DNA of 64,000 bases from Brochothrix campestris (GCF_046058945.1 NZ_CP175511.1:682001-746000), one strand, 5' to 3'; positions 1-9,252 are shown, counted from the first letter of the stretch. Translations and numbers: made by a program. Notes: generated from the letters alone by a model not told the origin.

Positions 1-1
1 C

Positions 2-1525
2 ACACCTTTTTATGGATTGGATTTAACGGTTGAAGGCACTCATTTCAAGTGGTATAACGGTCAACAAACAAGTGTTAAAGATGAGGCGACCGTTAAGCAA
101 TTAGCACAACAACTCAAAGGGAAACCGGTCAAAATAACAGCTGTTAAAAATAGCGAAAAGAAACAATATGCGGGTGCCTTATATGATTTAACAACCTTGC
201 AACAAGATGCATATAAGCGCTTTAAATATTCAGCGAAAGAAACGTTAAAAATCATGCAATCGCTCTATGAAACGCATAAGGTATTAACCTATCCACGAAC
301 GGATTCACGCTTTATTTCAAAAGATGTGGTACCAACCTTAAAAGAACGGTTAACGGCTGCCCGTAAATCGAAGTTTGGCGAGCAGGTCAAAGCCGTCTTA
401 CGTGAACCACTTAAGGTGAATCAAAGCTTTGTGAACGATGCGAAGGTATCTGATCATCATGCCATTATTCCAACCGAAGAAGCCCCTAATTACTTGAAAA
501 TGGGTTCACGTGAATTGGCCATCTATAATTTAGTTGTTGAAAAATTTGTGAGTGTTCTATTACCAGCTCACGTCTATACAGAGCAGGTAATTGAAGCTGA
601 GATTGACGGCAATGTTTTCAAAGCGAAACAGCAGATTGTGACAGAGCTAGGTTTTAAGGCCTTGTATGAAACAAAAGGAAACGCTAAAGCGTTACCGTTT
701 AAACAAGGTGAGCGTTATTCGGCTGCTAAACTGTCGCTTTCTGAGGGACACACAACAGCGCCAGCCTATTTAAATGAAGGTACCTTATTGAAGGCGATGG
801 AAAACCCGACGACAATCTTCCAAATTGAAGATTCTCAGAAAGCGAAAACGTTGAAAGAAACCGGTGGGATTGGAACTGTCGCAACGCGGGCTGATATTAT
901 TGAAAAACTGTATGCGATGAACGTTGTTGAACAAGTTAATGGTGGCTTGCGTGTCACAATGAAGGGGCGTCAATTACTTGATCTCGCACCTCAAAAATTA
1001 AAAACACCAGATTTAACAGCTGATTGGGAAACAAAGTTAGCGCAGATTGAAAAAGGGAAGTATTCAAAAGGGCAATTTATTACCGAGATGAAAAATTACA
1101 CACAACAAGTGATTAGCGATATTAAGAAAAGTGAAAAGAAATATAAACATGATAATTTAACGGCGACGAAATGTCCAACCTGTGATAAGTTTATGCTCGA
1201 TGTGAAAACGAAACAAGGGAAGATGCTCGTTTGTTCAGATCCACAATGTGGTACAAAGAAAAACGTGGTACGGACGACCAATGCGCGATGTCCTGAATGT
1301 AAGAAGAAATTACAACTACGAGGCAAAGGTTCAACTGCAGTCTACTCTTGTGTTTGTGGTCATCGTGAAAGTCAAGAAGCGATGGATAAACGATTTGAGA
1401 AACACAAAAAAGGTCGTGTATCGAAAGGCGATGTCGCCAAATACATGAAAAAACAACGGCAGGATGATGAACCGTTTAATAACCCGTTAGCAGAAGCACT
1501 TGCTAAGTTGAAGTTAAACGATTAG
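2..1525 (+). CDS. topB: DNA topoisomerase III, C-terminal part (partial)
   Basis: Type IA topoisomerase that breaks and rejoins single strands to resolve recombination and replication intermediates. The reading frame is open from the first bases of the window, so the N-terminal Toprim part lies outside; about 507 residues are present. The catalytic tyrosine sits in the motif TYPRTDSR. A later stretch (ETGGIGTVATRADIIEKL) is the conserved type IA segment GxGTxATR. The C-terminus carries two zinc-ribbon-like clusters: CPTC...CSDPQC, then CPEC...CVCG. The internal TTG at position 17 is not a real start because the frame continues upstream (TPFYGLDLTVEG). The next gene follows after 10 bp. Identification is firm; choice of TopB over TopA rests on the region order and zinc-finger layout. 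Confidence 0.93.
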   Translation, partial: TPFYGLDLTVEGTHFKWYNGQQTSVKDEATVKQLAQQLKGKPVKITAVKNSEKKQYAGALYDLTTLQQDAYKRFKYSAKETLKIMQSLYETHKVLTYPRTDSRFISKDVVPTLKERLTAARKSKFGEQVKAVLREPLKVNQSFVNDAKVSDHHAIIPTEEAPNYLKMGSRELAIYNLVVEKFVSVLLPAHVYTEQVIEAEIDGNVFKAKQQIVTELGFKALYETKGNAKALPFKQGERYSAAKLSLSEGHTTAPAYLNEGTLLKAMENPTTIFQIEDSQKAKTLKETGGIGTVATRADIIEKLYAMNVVEQVNGGLRVTMKGRQLLDLAPQKLKTPDLTADWETKLAQIEKGKYSKGQFITEMKNYTQQVISDIKKSEKKYKHDNLTATKCPTCDKFMLDVKTKQGKMLVCSDPQCGTKKNVVRTTNARCPECKKKLQLRGKGSTAVYSCVCGHRESQEAMDKRFEKHKKGRVSKGDVAKYMKKQRQDDEPFNNPLAEALAKLKLND

Positions 1526-1535
1526 GAGGAAGAAA

Positions 1536-2609
1536 ATGAACGACAATATTGAACGCCAACGTCGTAAAGATGAACATATTTATTTTGCGGTGTCGCAACA
1601 TAATACGAAATTACAGTCACAGTTCGATGAATTAGAACTGATTAATGATGCGATTCCAATGGTAAATTTAGCCGATGTTGATTTAGCTGGTGAAGTGGCG
1701 GGGTTAGCGTTTGAAACCCCTCTTTATATTAATGCAATGACTGGTGGAAGCCCTCATACTGAGAAATTAAATGGACAATTAGCTGAAGTAGCGGCAGCGA
1801 CAGGACTGATGATGGCAGTTGGTTCGATGCATTCAGCAATTCGTGACCCTAAACTGGCTTCAAGTTATAGCATTGTCCGTAAAAATCATCCAGAGGGTGT
1901 ATTGTTTGCTAATATTAGCGCGGATTTATCACCGATACAGGCACAGCAGGCTATTGATATTTTAGCAGCCGATGCCTTACAAATTCACGTGAATGTTGCC
2001 CAAGAACTCGTGATGAAAGAAGGGTCACGTGACTTTGATCATTGGTTAGAAAACATTGCGGCGATTAAAGAGCATGTTAATGTTCCTGTGATTGTGAAAG
2101 AAGTGGGCTTCGGTTTAGCTCGAAAAACAATCATGCGCTTACGCGATATCAATGTCGATATTATTGACCTAGCAGGTAAAGGTGGGACTGACTTTGCCCG
2201 CATCGAAAATGCGCGTCGACGTGATGGAAAATGGGATTATTTTAACGACTGGGGTCAAACAACTGCACAGTCTTTGATTGCGATTCAGTCGCCAAATTAT
2301 GTGAATATGCCGTACTTTGCCTCTGGTGGCGTACGTCACCCGCTGGATGCGATTAAATGTTTAGCACTTGGGGCAGAAGCAGTCGGGATTGCCGGTGTGA
2401 TTTTAGCTTATCTAAAAGAACATGATGTGGAGGCGACGATCGAGTGGGTTGAAGAATGGAAACTACAAATGAAAATGATTGCGGTAATGGTGAATGCCCG
2501 TAATTTATCTAAGTTACGAAAAGTACCAATTGTCGCATATGGTCGCCTCAAAGAATGGGGCGAGTTACGTGGGGTTAAAATGGAACAACTGGCCCAACGC
2601 TTAATGTAA
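1536..2609 (+). CDS. fni: Type 2 isopentenyl-diphosphate delta-isomerase (FMN-dependent)
   Basis: Interconverts IPP and DMAPP in isoprenoid synthesis. The type 2 enzyme needs FMN and NADPH and usually accompanies the mevalonate pathway of Gram-positive cocci and Listeriaceae. The 357 residues form a TIM-barrel flavoprotein with family motifs MTGGS near residue 70, NISADLSP near 130, VPVIVKEVGFG, DLAGKGGTDFARIE and the phosphate-binding FASGGVRHPLDAIKCLALGAEAVGIAG. The start follows a strong AGGAGGAAG ribosome site 10 bp after topB, so co-transcription with topB is likely. No other mevalonate gene is in the window. The gene is followed by a long repeat region rather than its own simple terminator. 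Confidence 0.95.
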   Translation: MNDNIERQRRKDEHIYFAVSQHNTKLQSQFDELELINDAIPMVNLADVDLAGEVAGLAFETPLYINAMTGGSPHTEKLNGQLAEVAAATGLMMAVGSMHSAIRDPKLASSYSIVRKNHPEGVLFANISADLSPIQAQQAIDILAADALQIHVNVAQELVMKEGSRDFDHWLENIAAIKEHVNVPVIVKEVGFGLARKTIMRLRDINVDIIDLAGKGGTDFARIENARRRDGKWDYFNDWGQTTAQSLIAIQSPNYVNMPYFASGGVRHPLDAIKCLALGAEAVGIAGVILAYLKEHDVEATIEWVEEWKLQMKMIAVMVNARNLSKLRKVPIVAYGRLKEWGELRGVKMEQLAQRLM

Positions 2610-2611
2610 CT

Positions 2612-3058
2612 GGAGGAAGGAAAGTTCTTTTGGCTCCGTTTAATTCTGACACAGCTTGGAACTTTCTTTACAGCCTTTATTTCCCGTCGCAATCATTTTT
2701 CTGAAAGTTGAAAACTTCTGGTTGATGTAACTGGAGAAACGAAAGTGAAATCAACCTGTTAGAAGCAAACAACTGAGAAGACAAGGAAGTTTGATACGAC
2801 TTTGATTACAAGCTGACTTGAACGAAAAGAAACGTTGTTATATCCTCTCGTATTTAAATCCTAAACTTGGTTGATTTCAAAAATAACGCATCGACGGGAA
2901 ATAGTCGAGACGTTATTTTCTCCAATCACTGCCGTTTAGAACGGCTTTAAATTCTTTTGTTCTAGGAAACACGAGCCTTAGAGGTGAGTGTACAGATGGT
3001 ACTCGACTCCGAGAAGGCGAGGCATTGACGACCTGGAACAGCGTTTATCTTCAGTCTG
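2612..3058 (-). repeat. Terminator-associated modular repeat, copy R1 (full-length variant, reverse orientation)
   Basis: This 450-bp stretch has no credible gene. Read on the minus strand it starts with the family's left end (CAGACTGAAGATAAACGCTG), then a left module with CTTCTCGGAGTCGAGTACC shared with R3, then a hairpin module, then the line AGAGGATATAACAACGTTTC shared with R4. The hairpin at 2881-2918 has arms AAATAACG+TCGAC and GTCGA+CGTTATTT. The part at 2640-2760 resembles the diverged last unit of array R2 at 9661-9767. A further inverted repeat, GGAAAGTTC/GGAACTTTC, spans about 2620-2669. The right end is ill-defined. The left end directly abuts the hairpin at 3059-3089, as in the other copies. 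Confidence 0.8.
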
Positions 3059-3089
3059 AAACACCCATCAGTAACGCTGATGGGTGTTT
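3059..3089. terminator. Terminator-like hairpin next to repeat R1
   Basis: A 13-bp perfect stem (AAACACCCATCAG / CTGATGGGTGTTT) with a 5-nt loop, followed on the plus strand by a T-rich run. It directly abuts the left end of repeat R1. Confidence 0.75.
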
Positions 3090-3137
3090 GTGTTTTGTGG
3101 GCCGCTTTAAGTCAGTGGTCTTAATCAAATGTTCGTT

Positions 3138-3512
3138 TTAAAAAGCTATCAAAAGGGTAGCCAACGGATCGGCCCAACGAAAATGACAATGAGGATAACT
3201 TTCTTCCAACAAATCGGTCATGATTCGAACATCGGCGGTATCTAAGCCAGTTAGTTTTTCGTAGTCAAACGGTGTAATAAAATAAGTCGTCACTAAGTGG
3301 TCATCGTGCACTTGTAACGGCTGTGGACGCGCGGTGAAAAATCGTCCTTGCCAAGTAAAAACAATCTCATTGTCAACTGTTTGATAACTGTACCACTCGC
3401 GCTTTTGCGACGCAATAAAGAGTTGGCGACTGTCACTTTTGAGATATTTTATGAGCAGCCAACTGCAAAAAAACAATAGTAAAACCGTTGTGAGCAGGAG
3501 TAAGCCGTTCAT
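3138..3512 (-). CDS. Small membrane-anchored protein, YsdB-like
   Basis: A 124-residue protein with one N-terminal hydrophobic segment (about residues 3-22, LLLLTTVLLLFFCSWLLI) and a mostly soluble remainder. The soluble part (FTWQGRFFTA, LVTTYFITPFDYEKL) fits the small YsdB-type proteins found near the sspI-ysgA-pheS region of Bacillus. The assignment rests on size, topology and position and is moderate. The start is the ATG at 3512, seven bases after AGAGG; a GTG one codon upstream is also open. It is transcribed away from the methylase gene, so the two promoters are divergent in 3513-3658. No function can be read from the sequence. Confidence 0.55.
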   Translation of the reverse strand: MNGLLLLTTVLLLFFCSWLLIKYLKSDSRQLFIASQKREWYSYQTVDNEIVFTWQGRFFTARPQPLQVHDDHLVTTYFITPFDYEKLTGLDTADVRIMTDLLEESYPHCHFRWADPLATLLIAF

Positions 3513-3658
3513 CACTTCACCTCTCTTCGTAAGTCAGCTGTTTCTAGAGTTAGTCAGCGACTTAATCACCTTCATTGTAACTGATAATAACACTAATTAA
3601 AAATAATAAGATGTGCTATAATTAAAGCATTGTATTCAACTAAAAGGACGTGTAATCA

Positions 3659-4441
3659 ATGGAAAAAATAACATCAATTAAAAATGACCGCATTAAAAAA
3701 TGGCGTAAACTGGCAACAAAAAAAGGTCGCGAAGCCAGTGGGAGTTACTTGGTCGAAGGTATTCATTTGATAGAAGAAGCCATTTTCGCTAAACAAACAA
3801 TTAAAGCATTAATCGTCCGAGAAGACACAAAAATCCCAACAAACTGGAACGTCGATATGTTAGCTAAATTCAGTGTTACACCTCAGGTAGCCGATGCGCT
3901 TGCAGAAACGAATTCAACGCAGGGGATTTTTGCTGAAATTGAGATGATTGAAAGTCACTCTAACATCGATGATATGAACTTTGTACTAATTATGGACGAG
4001 GTACAAGATCCAGGGAACATCGGTACGATTATTCGCACAGCGGATGCGGCCGGTTATGATACGGTCGTCCTTGGTAAGGGTAGTGGCGATATGTACAACC
4101 CAAAAGTCGTCCGTGCAACGCAGGGCAGTCTTTATCATATTAATGTTTTGGCAGGGGTTGACTTAACGACTTTCATCCCAGCAATCCAAGCAGCTGAAAT
4201 CCCTGTTTTTGGTGCCTTACTTGATGCCAAAGCAAAACGTCATTATCAAATCGAACCACTTGAACGTGTTGCACTTGTTGTCGGAAATGAAGCCCAAGGT
4301 ATTAATCCAGAAGTGATGGCGTTACTCGATGAAAAAATCTATATTCCCATTTATGGGAAATCAGAATCATTAAATGTCGGTGTTGCGACGGGTATTTTAG
4401 CGTATCACTTAGCAGACCATAACGATAGAGAGCAGGGATAA
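3659..4441 (+). CDS. ysgA: TrmH/SpoU-family RNA 2'-O-methyltransferase
   Basis: SAM-dependent methyltransferase of the SPOUT superfamily, predicted to methylate a ribose in rRNA or tRNA. The 260 residues begin with a small RNA-binding substrate domain (KWRKLATKKGREASGSYLVEGIHLIEEA) and continue with the knotted SpoU domain: MDEVQDPGNIGTIIRTADAAG (motif 1, with the conserved N and R), LVVGNEAQGI (motif 2) and IPIYGKSESLNVGVATGILAYH (motif 3). All catalytic motifs are intact. The gene lies just before pheST as in Bacillus and Listeria and is followed by dut after 2 bp, so the two are probably co-transcribed. The exact target nucleotide is not predictable from sequence. Confidence 0.9.
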   Translation: MEKITSIKNDRIKKWRKLATKKGREASGSYLVEGIHLIEEAIFAKQTIKALIVREDTKIPTNWNVDMLAKFSVTPQVADALAETNSTQGIFAEIEMIESHSNIDDMNFVLIMDEVQDPGNIGTIIRTADAAGYDTVVLGKGSGDMYNPKVVRATQGSLYHINVLAGVDLTTFIPAIQAAEIPVFGALLDAKAKRHYQIEPLERVALVVGNEAQGINPEVMALLDEKIYIPIYGKSESLNVGVATGILAYHLADHNDREQG

Positions 4442-4443
4442 CT

Positions 4444-4905
4444 ATGAAAACAAGAGGATTTGAAATCATTCCAACGGAACATCGTAAATTTAAAGCAGCA
4501 CAAATTACACTGCCCGTTCGTGCAGATGCCCGTTCAGCTGGTTATGATTTTAGTGCAAATGAAACAGCTGTTATCGCACCCGGAGCACAACATCTTTTTT
4601 GGACAGACGTCTGTGCCTACATGCTCGATGACGAAGTACTTGAAATGTATGTGCGATCGTCGATTGGTATTAAACGTCATCTTACGCTCGCAAATACGGT
4701 TGGGATTATTGATGCTTCATACTATGCCAATGCTGGTAATTATGGCAACATTGGTATTTGTCTCGTGAATCATTCCGCTGAAGCGGTAACGATTGAAGCG
4801 GGTGAACGAATTGCCCAAGGTATTTTTAAAAAATACTTTGTTGCCGATAACGATCTGACCTTAAACGAGCAACGTAATGGTGGCATCGGTAGTTCAGGTC
4901 TATAA
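4444..4905 (+). CDS. dut: dUTP diphosphatase (trimeric dUTPase family)
   Basis: Hydrolyses dUTP to dUMP and pyrophosphate, keeping uracil out of DNA and supplying dUMP for thymidylate synthesis. The five family motifs are in order in 153 residues: ARSAGYDFSA (1), MYVRSSIGIKR (2), GIIDASYYANAGNYGNIG (3, with the catalytic Asp), GERIAQGIF (4) and the glycine-rich tail NGGIGSSG (5). Motif 3 is a little unusual: an alanine follows the Asp and the segment up to NIG is longer than in the common GxIDxxYxG form. The Gram-positive subfamily often varies here, so activity is still expected. It lies 2 bp behind the methylase gene and has no obvious terminator of its own. Confidence 0.88.
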   Translation: MKTRGFEIIPTEHRKFKAAQITLPVRADARSAGYDFSANETAVIAPGAQHLFWTDVCAYMLDDEVLEMYVRSSIGIKRHLTLANTVGIIDASYYANAGNYGNIGICLVNHSAEAVTIEAGERIAQGIFKKYFVADNDLTLNEQRNGGIGSSGL

Positions 4906-4972
4906 GTTTTACACTACTTACAAAAAACAAGTGATGTAGATTTAGATAGTGGCTAACATTACGACTGGGTGC

Positions 4973-4978
4973 TATAAT
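4973..4978 (+). promoter_or_regulatory. Extended -10 promoter element for the HxlR-family gene
   Basis: TGC-TATAAT forms an extended -10 box about 33 bp before the start of the regulator gene. No good -35 is seen. Confidence 0.5.
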
Positions 4979-5011
4979 ATAGTAAAATAGAGAGACGAGG
5001 TGAATGTAACG

Positions 5012-5359
5012 ATGATTACTTCAGAAAAATTATGCCCAAGGTTTGAAGAAGCTTATCAATTAATTGGTAAACGTTGGACCGGACTCATCATTGAAGTGTT
5101 ACTTAACGCAGACTGCCGTCGTTTTAAAGAAATTTCAGAACTCATTCCGAACATGAGTGATCGTGTTCTAGCTGAACGGTTAAAAGAACTTGAAGCAAAA
5201 GGAATAGTTGAACGTAAAGTTTATCCAGAAACACCGGTACGGATTGAATATGTTTTGACGCAAAAAGGTAAGGATTTACAAAAAGCGACCAAAGATATTC
5301 ATGAATGGGCCGAAAAATGGATTGAAATTCCACAGACAACAGTTGAAAATAACGGTTAA
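5012..5359 (+). CDS. HxlR-family winged-helix transcriptional regulator
   Basis: A 115-residue single-domain DNA-binding protein. The N-terminal cysteine (EKLCPRFEEAYQLIGKRWTG) is where redox- or aldehyde-sensing HxlR proteins such as HypR carry their reactive Cys, and the winged helix follows (FKEISELIPNMSDRVLAERLKELEAKGIVERKVY). I chose the ATG at 5012 because GAGGTGA at 4997-5003 is spaced 8 bp from it; a GTG at 5000 overlaps that ribosome site. The gene has its own extended -10 promoter and ends just before the pheS leader. Its target is unknown and no oxidoreductase gene is directly beside it. Confidence 0.85.
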   Translation: MITSEKLCPRFEEAYQLIGKRWTGLIIEVLLNADCRRFKEISELIPNMSDRVLAERLKELEAKGIVERKVYPETPVRIEYVLTQKGKDLQKATKDIHEWAEKWIEIPQTTVENNG

Positions 5360-5371
5360 ACACCGTATAAT
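5343..5371 (+). promoter_or_regulatory. Promoter of the pheST T-box transcript
   Basis: TTGAAA (5343-5348), 17 bp spacer, TATAAT (5366-5371). The -35 lies inside the 3' end of the regulator gene. Confidence 0.7.
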
Positions 5372-5392
5372 TAAGACACAGTTAAATAAACA

Positions 5393-5640
5393 GACTATGA
5401 AAGAGCATAAGGTGTGTGTGAAAGATGACAGGAAGGAGTAGCAAGACTGAGACTACTCTCATACAGCAACACACAAGCCGTTCAACTCTGGAGTCGCTAA
5501 CGGGACCACAGCATGTGTAAAGTTAGCCGGTTGTCTATCAACAGCCGTTATCTTAATGAAGTGAAAGGGCCTTCTGCTCTTTTATTAGGGTGGTACCGCG
5601 CTGAACCTCGTCCCTTTTTGGAGACGGGGTTTTTTATTTT
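5393..5640 (+). promoter_or_regulatory. T-box leader of pheST
   Basis: The leader senses uncharged tRNA(Phe). The conserved T-box sequence AGGGTGGTACCGCG is at 5587-5600. It is followed by a terminator (5606-5640) with stem ACCTCGTC/GACGGGGT and a run of T. An AGTA bulge motif typical of Stem I is at 5437-5440. I could not place the specifier codon with confidence; a TTC occurs at 5481-5483, but my hand folding of Stem I does not clearly put it in the specifier loop. The position directly upstream of pheS supports a phenylalanine-specific T-box. Confidence 0.92.
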
Positions 5641-5674
5641 GTCCACAGGTTCAAACAATTAAAGGAGGATTACG

Positions 5675-6718
5675 ATGAGTATTGATAAATTAAGAAGTTT
5701 AAAAGAAGAAGTCATTGTTGCGATTACAAACGTTGTTGATTTAGGTCAGTTAAACGATGTCCGCGTAAAATTTTTAGGTAAAAAAGGACCGATGACTGAA
5801 ATTATGAAAGGGATGGGTAAGCTCTCAAACGAAGAACGTCCGTTGATGGGAAAAGTTGCTAATGAAGTACGCGAAGCGATTAATGCGGCAATGGAAGAAA
5901 AACATCAAGCACTCGAGTCCGCTAAAATCGAAGCACAATTGGCACATGAAAGCATTGATGTCACTTTGCCAAGTCGTGCCGTTCAAACAGGCACAACGCA
6001 TCTTTTAACACAGGTCGTTGAGCAACTCGAAGACCTCTTTATTGGGATGGGCTACAGTGTTGTAGAAGGCCCAGAAGTTGAACAAGATCACTATAACTTT
6101 GAAATGCTAAACTTACCAAAGGATCATCCAGCGCGCGACATGCAAGATACATTCTATATTACTGATGAAGTTCTTTTGCGTACACATACATCACCAGTCC
6201 AAGCCCGTACCATGGAAAAACATGATTTTTCCACTGGACCAATTAAAATTGTTTGTCCTGGTAAAGTGTATCGCCGAGACAGCGATGATGCGACCCATTC
6301 ACATCAGTTCACACAAATTGAAGGGTTAGTGATTGATAAACATGTCACAATGGCTGATTTAAAAGGTACATTGACAGCCTTTGCTAAAAAGATGTTCGGT
6401 GAAGAACGTGAAATCCGTTTACGCCCATCGTTTTTCCCATTCACAGAACCATCAGTTGAAATGGATATCTCATGTTTCAAATGTGGTGGCGCTGGCTGTA
6501 ACGTCTGCAAAGGAACCGGTTGGATTGAAGTATTAGGTGCCGGTATGGTACATCCGAACGTATTAGAAATGGCAGGAATTGATTCGTCAATTTATGGTGG
6601 TTTTGCCTTTGGGATGGGACCAGACCGGATTGCAATGTTGAAATATGGCGTTGATGATATTCGTCATTTCTACACGAATGATGTCCGCTTTTTACAACAA
6701 TTCAAAGTGAAAGACTAA
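5675..6718 (+). CDS. pheS: Phenylalanyl-tRNA synthetase alpha subunit
   Basis: Catalytic subunit of the alpha2-beta2 class II synthetase that charges tRNA(Phe). The 347 residues have an N-terminal coiled-coil that contacts tRNA (about 1-85), then the class II core: motif 1 around MGYSVVEGPEVEQDHYNF, motif 2 RTHTSPVQART...GKVYRRDSDDATHSHQFTQIEG, and motif 3 GGFAFGMGPDRIAMLKYG. A cysteine cluster (CFKCGGAGCNVCKGTGW) occurs in the usual place for Gram-positive PheS. The start follows AAAGGAGG. pheT follows after 13 bp in the same operon, under the T-box upstream. Confidence 0.97.
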   Translation: MSIDKLRSLKEEVIVAITNVVDLGQLNDVRVKFLGKKGPMTEIMKGMGKLSNEERPLMGKVANEVREAINAAMEEKHQALESAKIEAQLAHESIDVTLPSRAVQTGTTHLLTQVVEQLEDLFIGMGYSVVEGPEVEQDHYNFEMLNLPKDHPARDMQDTFYITDEVLLRTHTSPVQARTMEKHDFSTGPIKIVCPGKVYRRDSDDATHSHQFTQIEGLVIDKHVTMADLKGTLTAFAKKMFGEEREIRLRPSFFPFTEPSVEMDISCFKCGGAGCNVCKGTGWIEVLGAGMVHPNVLEMAGIDSSIYGGFAFGMGPDRIAMLKYGVDDIRHFYTNDVRFLQQFKVKD

Positions 6719-6731
6719 GGAGGAAACATAC

Positions 6732-9140
6732 ATGTTTGTATCATATAAATGGTTAAAAGAATACTTACCCAACTTAAATCAAGAAGCGAAAGCCTTAGGT
6801 GAAGTCATTTCCCGTACTGGTATTGAAGTCGAAGATGTGTTTAGTTTTGCTGACGGTTTAAAAAAAATCGTTGTTGGTCATGTTATCACTTGTGAGCAAC
6901 ATCCTAATGCTGAAAAATTGCATAAATTAACAATTGATGTCGGTGAAACAGACTTAGCTGAAATTGTCTGCGGGGCGCCAAACGTGGCTGTTGGTCAAGC
7001 TGTGATTGTGGCCTTACCGGGTGCTCGTTTACCAGGCGGCATTAAAATTAAAAAAGCTAAATTACGTGGTGAAGTCTCAAATGGGATGATTTGTGCCTTA
7101 CAAGAACTAGGGTTCGACGGTAAGGTTGTGCCAAAGGCATATGCTGAAGGGATTTATGTCTTTGCTGACAAGCCAGCTCCTGGAACAGATGTTTTAGAAT
7201 TACTTGCCTTAAATGATCCGATTTTAGATTTAGGGATTACACCAAACCGTTCAGATGCCTTGAGTATGCGAGGAGTTGCGTATGAAGTAGGCGCAATCAT
7301 TGGCGAAAAACCGCTTGTTAACATTCCTGAAATTACTGCCGTAGCTGATCAAAAAACCGATGAATTACTATCGATTGCAGTTGCCGATACAACCGATGTT
7401 CCATATTACAGCATTGCAATCGCTGAAAACGTCGTCATTAAAGAATCACCACTCTGGTTACAACTGAAGTTGATGAAAGCGGGCATTCGTCCGCATAACA
7501 ATGTTGTCGATATTACCAACTATATTTTGTTGACATACGGTCAACCGTTACATGCCTTTGATTTTGATACGTTAGCTGGCAATGATATTACGGTACGTCG
7601 AGCGCATGACGCCGAAAAATTGACAACCTTAGATGGATCAGAACGTCAATTAACAGCGACAAACCTAGTGATTACAAGCAATGAAACACCGATTGCGATT
7701 GCGGGTATCATGGGGGGATTAGACAGTGAAGTGACTGCTAAAACAACACGAGTAGCGCTTGAAACAGCTTTATTCCAACCAACAGTTACACGTTTGTCTG
7801 CGAAGGCTGTCGGTATCCGTAGCGAAGCTAGCATGCGGTATGAAAAAGGAATGGATTATTTTATTGCAGAGCAAGCTCGTCAGCATGCACTTGCCTTACT
7901 GGTTGAGTTAGCCGATGCGACCATCTTAGCTGAACCGTTAACACTTGATTATCGTGAAGCCTTTAATGTAACCTTGCCATTAGATGTTAAACGAGTTAAC
8001 CATGTGTTAGGGACAGACATGACCGCAGCTGATGTAGCAACAAGTTTCAGTCGCCTCCAATTTGAAACAACAAATGAAGGCGATCGCTTTATGGTAAAAG
8101 TGCCATCGCGTCGTCCGGACATTTCAATTGAAGCGGATTTACTTGAAGAAGTTGGCCGTATTTATGGTTATGATAAATTACCATCAACGTTGCCAAAAGG
8201 CGAAGCAACACCAGGTAAATTAAGTTACAGCCAACAAAAAACACGCGAAATGCGTCACTTACTCGAAGGTAATGGCTATTATCAAGCGATTACTTACGGG
8301 TTAGAAACAGCAGAGAAAGCGGGTTACTTAGCGTTAAAAGAAACAGCATTAACCAAATTAGCCATGCCAATGAGTGAAGAACGATCGCATTTACGTACGA
8401 GTTTAATTGCTGGTTTACTTGATGTTGTCGCATATAATGTTGCCCGTCGTCAATCAGACGTTGCCTTTTATGAAATTGCCCGTGTCTTTTATGGTAATGA
8501 TACAGACCGTCCGACCGAAGAAGAACATTTAGCAGGTGCGGTGACTGGTCTAGCGGAATCAACACCATGGTTAAAACTTGCCCGTCCCGTTGATTTCTTT
8601 GATGTGAAAGGGATAATTGAAGCGATTGTTGCCTCACTTGGTTTAACAACAGCCTTACGGTTTGAAGCGACAAAACGTCCACAACTACACCCAGGCCGCG
8701 CAGCAGCAATCTTCTTAGGTGAGGATGAAATCGGTTTTGTGGGTCAATTACACCCATCAGAAGCAACACGACTAGATTTACCAGAAACGTATGTATTTGA
8801 GCTTAATCTTCAACAGTTATTAGCTGCTGATACGGTAGAAAAACAGTATTATGATATGCCACGTTTCCCTGAAAGTCACCGTGACATTGCGGTGTTAGTC
8901 GATAGCGAAATCAGCAATGCGACGTTAGAAACAATCATTCGTGATAATGGTGGCAGCTTGTTGAAACACATCGTCTTATTTGATGTCTTCGTCAATGAAA
9001 AAATGGGCGCTGATAAAAAATCGATGGCTTATAATTTAACTTATTTTGATCCAAGTCGCACGTTAACAGATGAAGAAGTTAGCGCATCTTACGATAAGAT
9101 TGTGGCTGCCTTGGTGGCAATTGGTGCTGAAATTCGATAA
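6732..9140 (+). CDS. pheT: Phenylalanyl-tRNA synthetase beta subunit
   Basis: Large subunit of PheRS carrying the editing and tRNA-binding domains. At 802 residues it has the usual bacterial length. Domains in order: tRNA-binding OB fold (about 40-150, GHVITCEQHPNAEKL), B3/B4 editing domain (about 210-390, including PLHAFDFD and GIMGG), B5 (about 405-480), a catalytic-like domain, and the C-terminal anticodon-binding ferredoxin fold (about 705-800, FPESHRDIAVLVD...YNLTYFDPSRTLTDEE). The start follows AGGAGG. It is the last gene of the operon, with a clear terminator 24 bp downstream. Confidence 0.97.
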   Translation: MFVSYKWLKEYLPNLNQEAKALGEVISRTGIEVEDVFSFADGLKKIVVGHVITCEQHPNAEKLHKLTIDVGETDLAEIVCGAPNVAVGQAVIVALPGARLPGGIKIKKAKLRGEVSNGMICALQELGFDGKVVPKAYAEGIYVFADKPAPGTDVLELLALNDPILDLGITPNRSDALSMRGVAYEVGAIIGEKPLVNIPEITAVADQKTDELLSIAVADTTDVPYYSIAIAENVVIKESPLWLQLKLMKAGIRPHNNVVDITNYILLTYGQPLHAFDFDTLAGNDITVRRAHDAEKLTTLDGSERQLTATNLVITSNETPIAIAGIMGGLDSEVTAKTTRVALETALFQPTVTRLSAKAVGIRSEASMRYEKGMDYFIAEQARQHALALLVELADATILAEPLTLDYREAFNVTLPLDVKRVNHVLGTDMTAADVATSFSRLQFETTNEGDRFMVKVPSRRPDISIEADLLEEVGRIYGYDKLPSTLPKGEATPGKLSYSQQKTREMRHLLEGNGYYQAITYGLETAEKAGYLALKETALTKLAMPMSEERSHLRTSLIAGLLDVVAYNVARRQSDVAFYEIARVFYGNDTDRPTEEEHLAGAVTGLAESTPWLKLARPVDFFDVKGIIEAIVASLGLTTALRFEATKRPQLHPGRAAAIFLGEDEIGFVGQLHPSEATRLDLPETYVFELNLQQLLAADTVEKQYYDMPRFPESHRDIAVLVDSEISNATLETIIRDNGGSLLKHIVLFDVFVNEKMGADKKSMAYNLTYFDPSRTLTDEEVSASYDKIVAALVAIGAEIR

Positions 9141-9164
9141 GAGCATAAGGTTTTCCTTGTGAAA

Positions 9165-9194
9165 AAAGCGTCCCATCTGAGGGACGCTTTTTTT
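9165..9194 (+). terminator. Rho-independent terminator of pheST
   Basis: Perfect 10-bp stem AAAGCGTCCC/GGGACGCTTT with a 6-nt loop and a T run. Confidence 0.93.
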
Positions 9195-9208
9195 CGTTGC
9201 AAAACAAA

Positions 9209-9242
9209 AACAGCGTCTCGATAGTAGTGCCGATACGCTGTT
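9209..9242. repeat. Inverted repeat between the pheST terminator and array R2
   Basis: AACAGCGT and ACGCTGTT arms flank a short spacer. The AACAGCG string recurs at the ends of other copies of the repeat family, so this may be the worn outer part of R2. Confidence 0.5.
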
Positions 9243-9252
9243 CTAAATGATT

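Noticed and set aside
5481..5483. TTC as the T-box specifier codon
   Set aside because: The codon fits phenylalanine, but my hand folding of Stem I does not place it in the specifier loop, so it is not asserted.
8290..8769. 159-residue minus-strand frame inside pheT
   Set aside because: Shadow of pheT: leucine/glutamine-rich composition, no ribosome site, entirely within a conserved gene.
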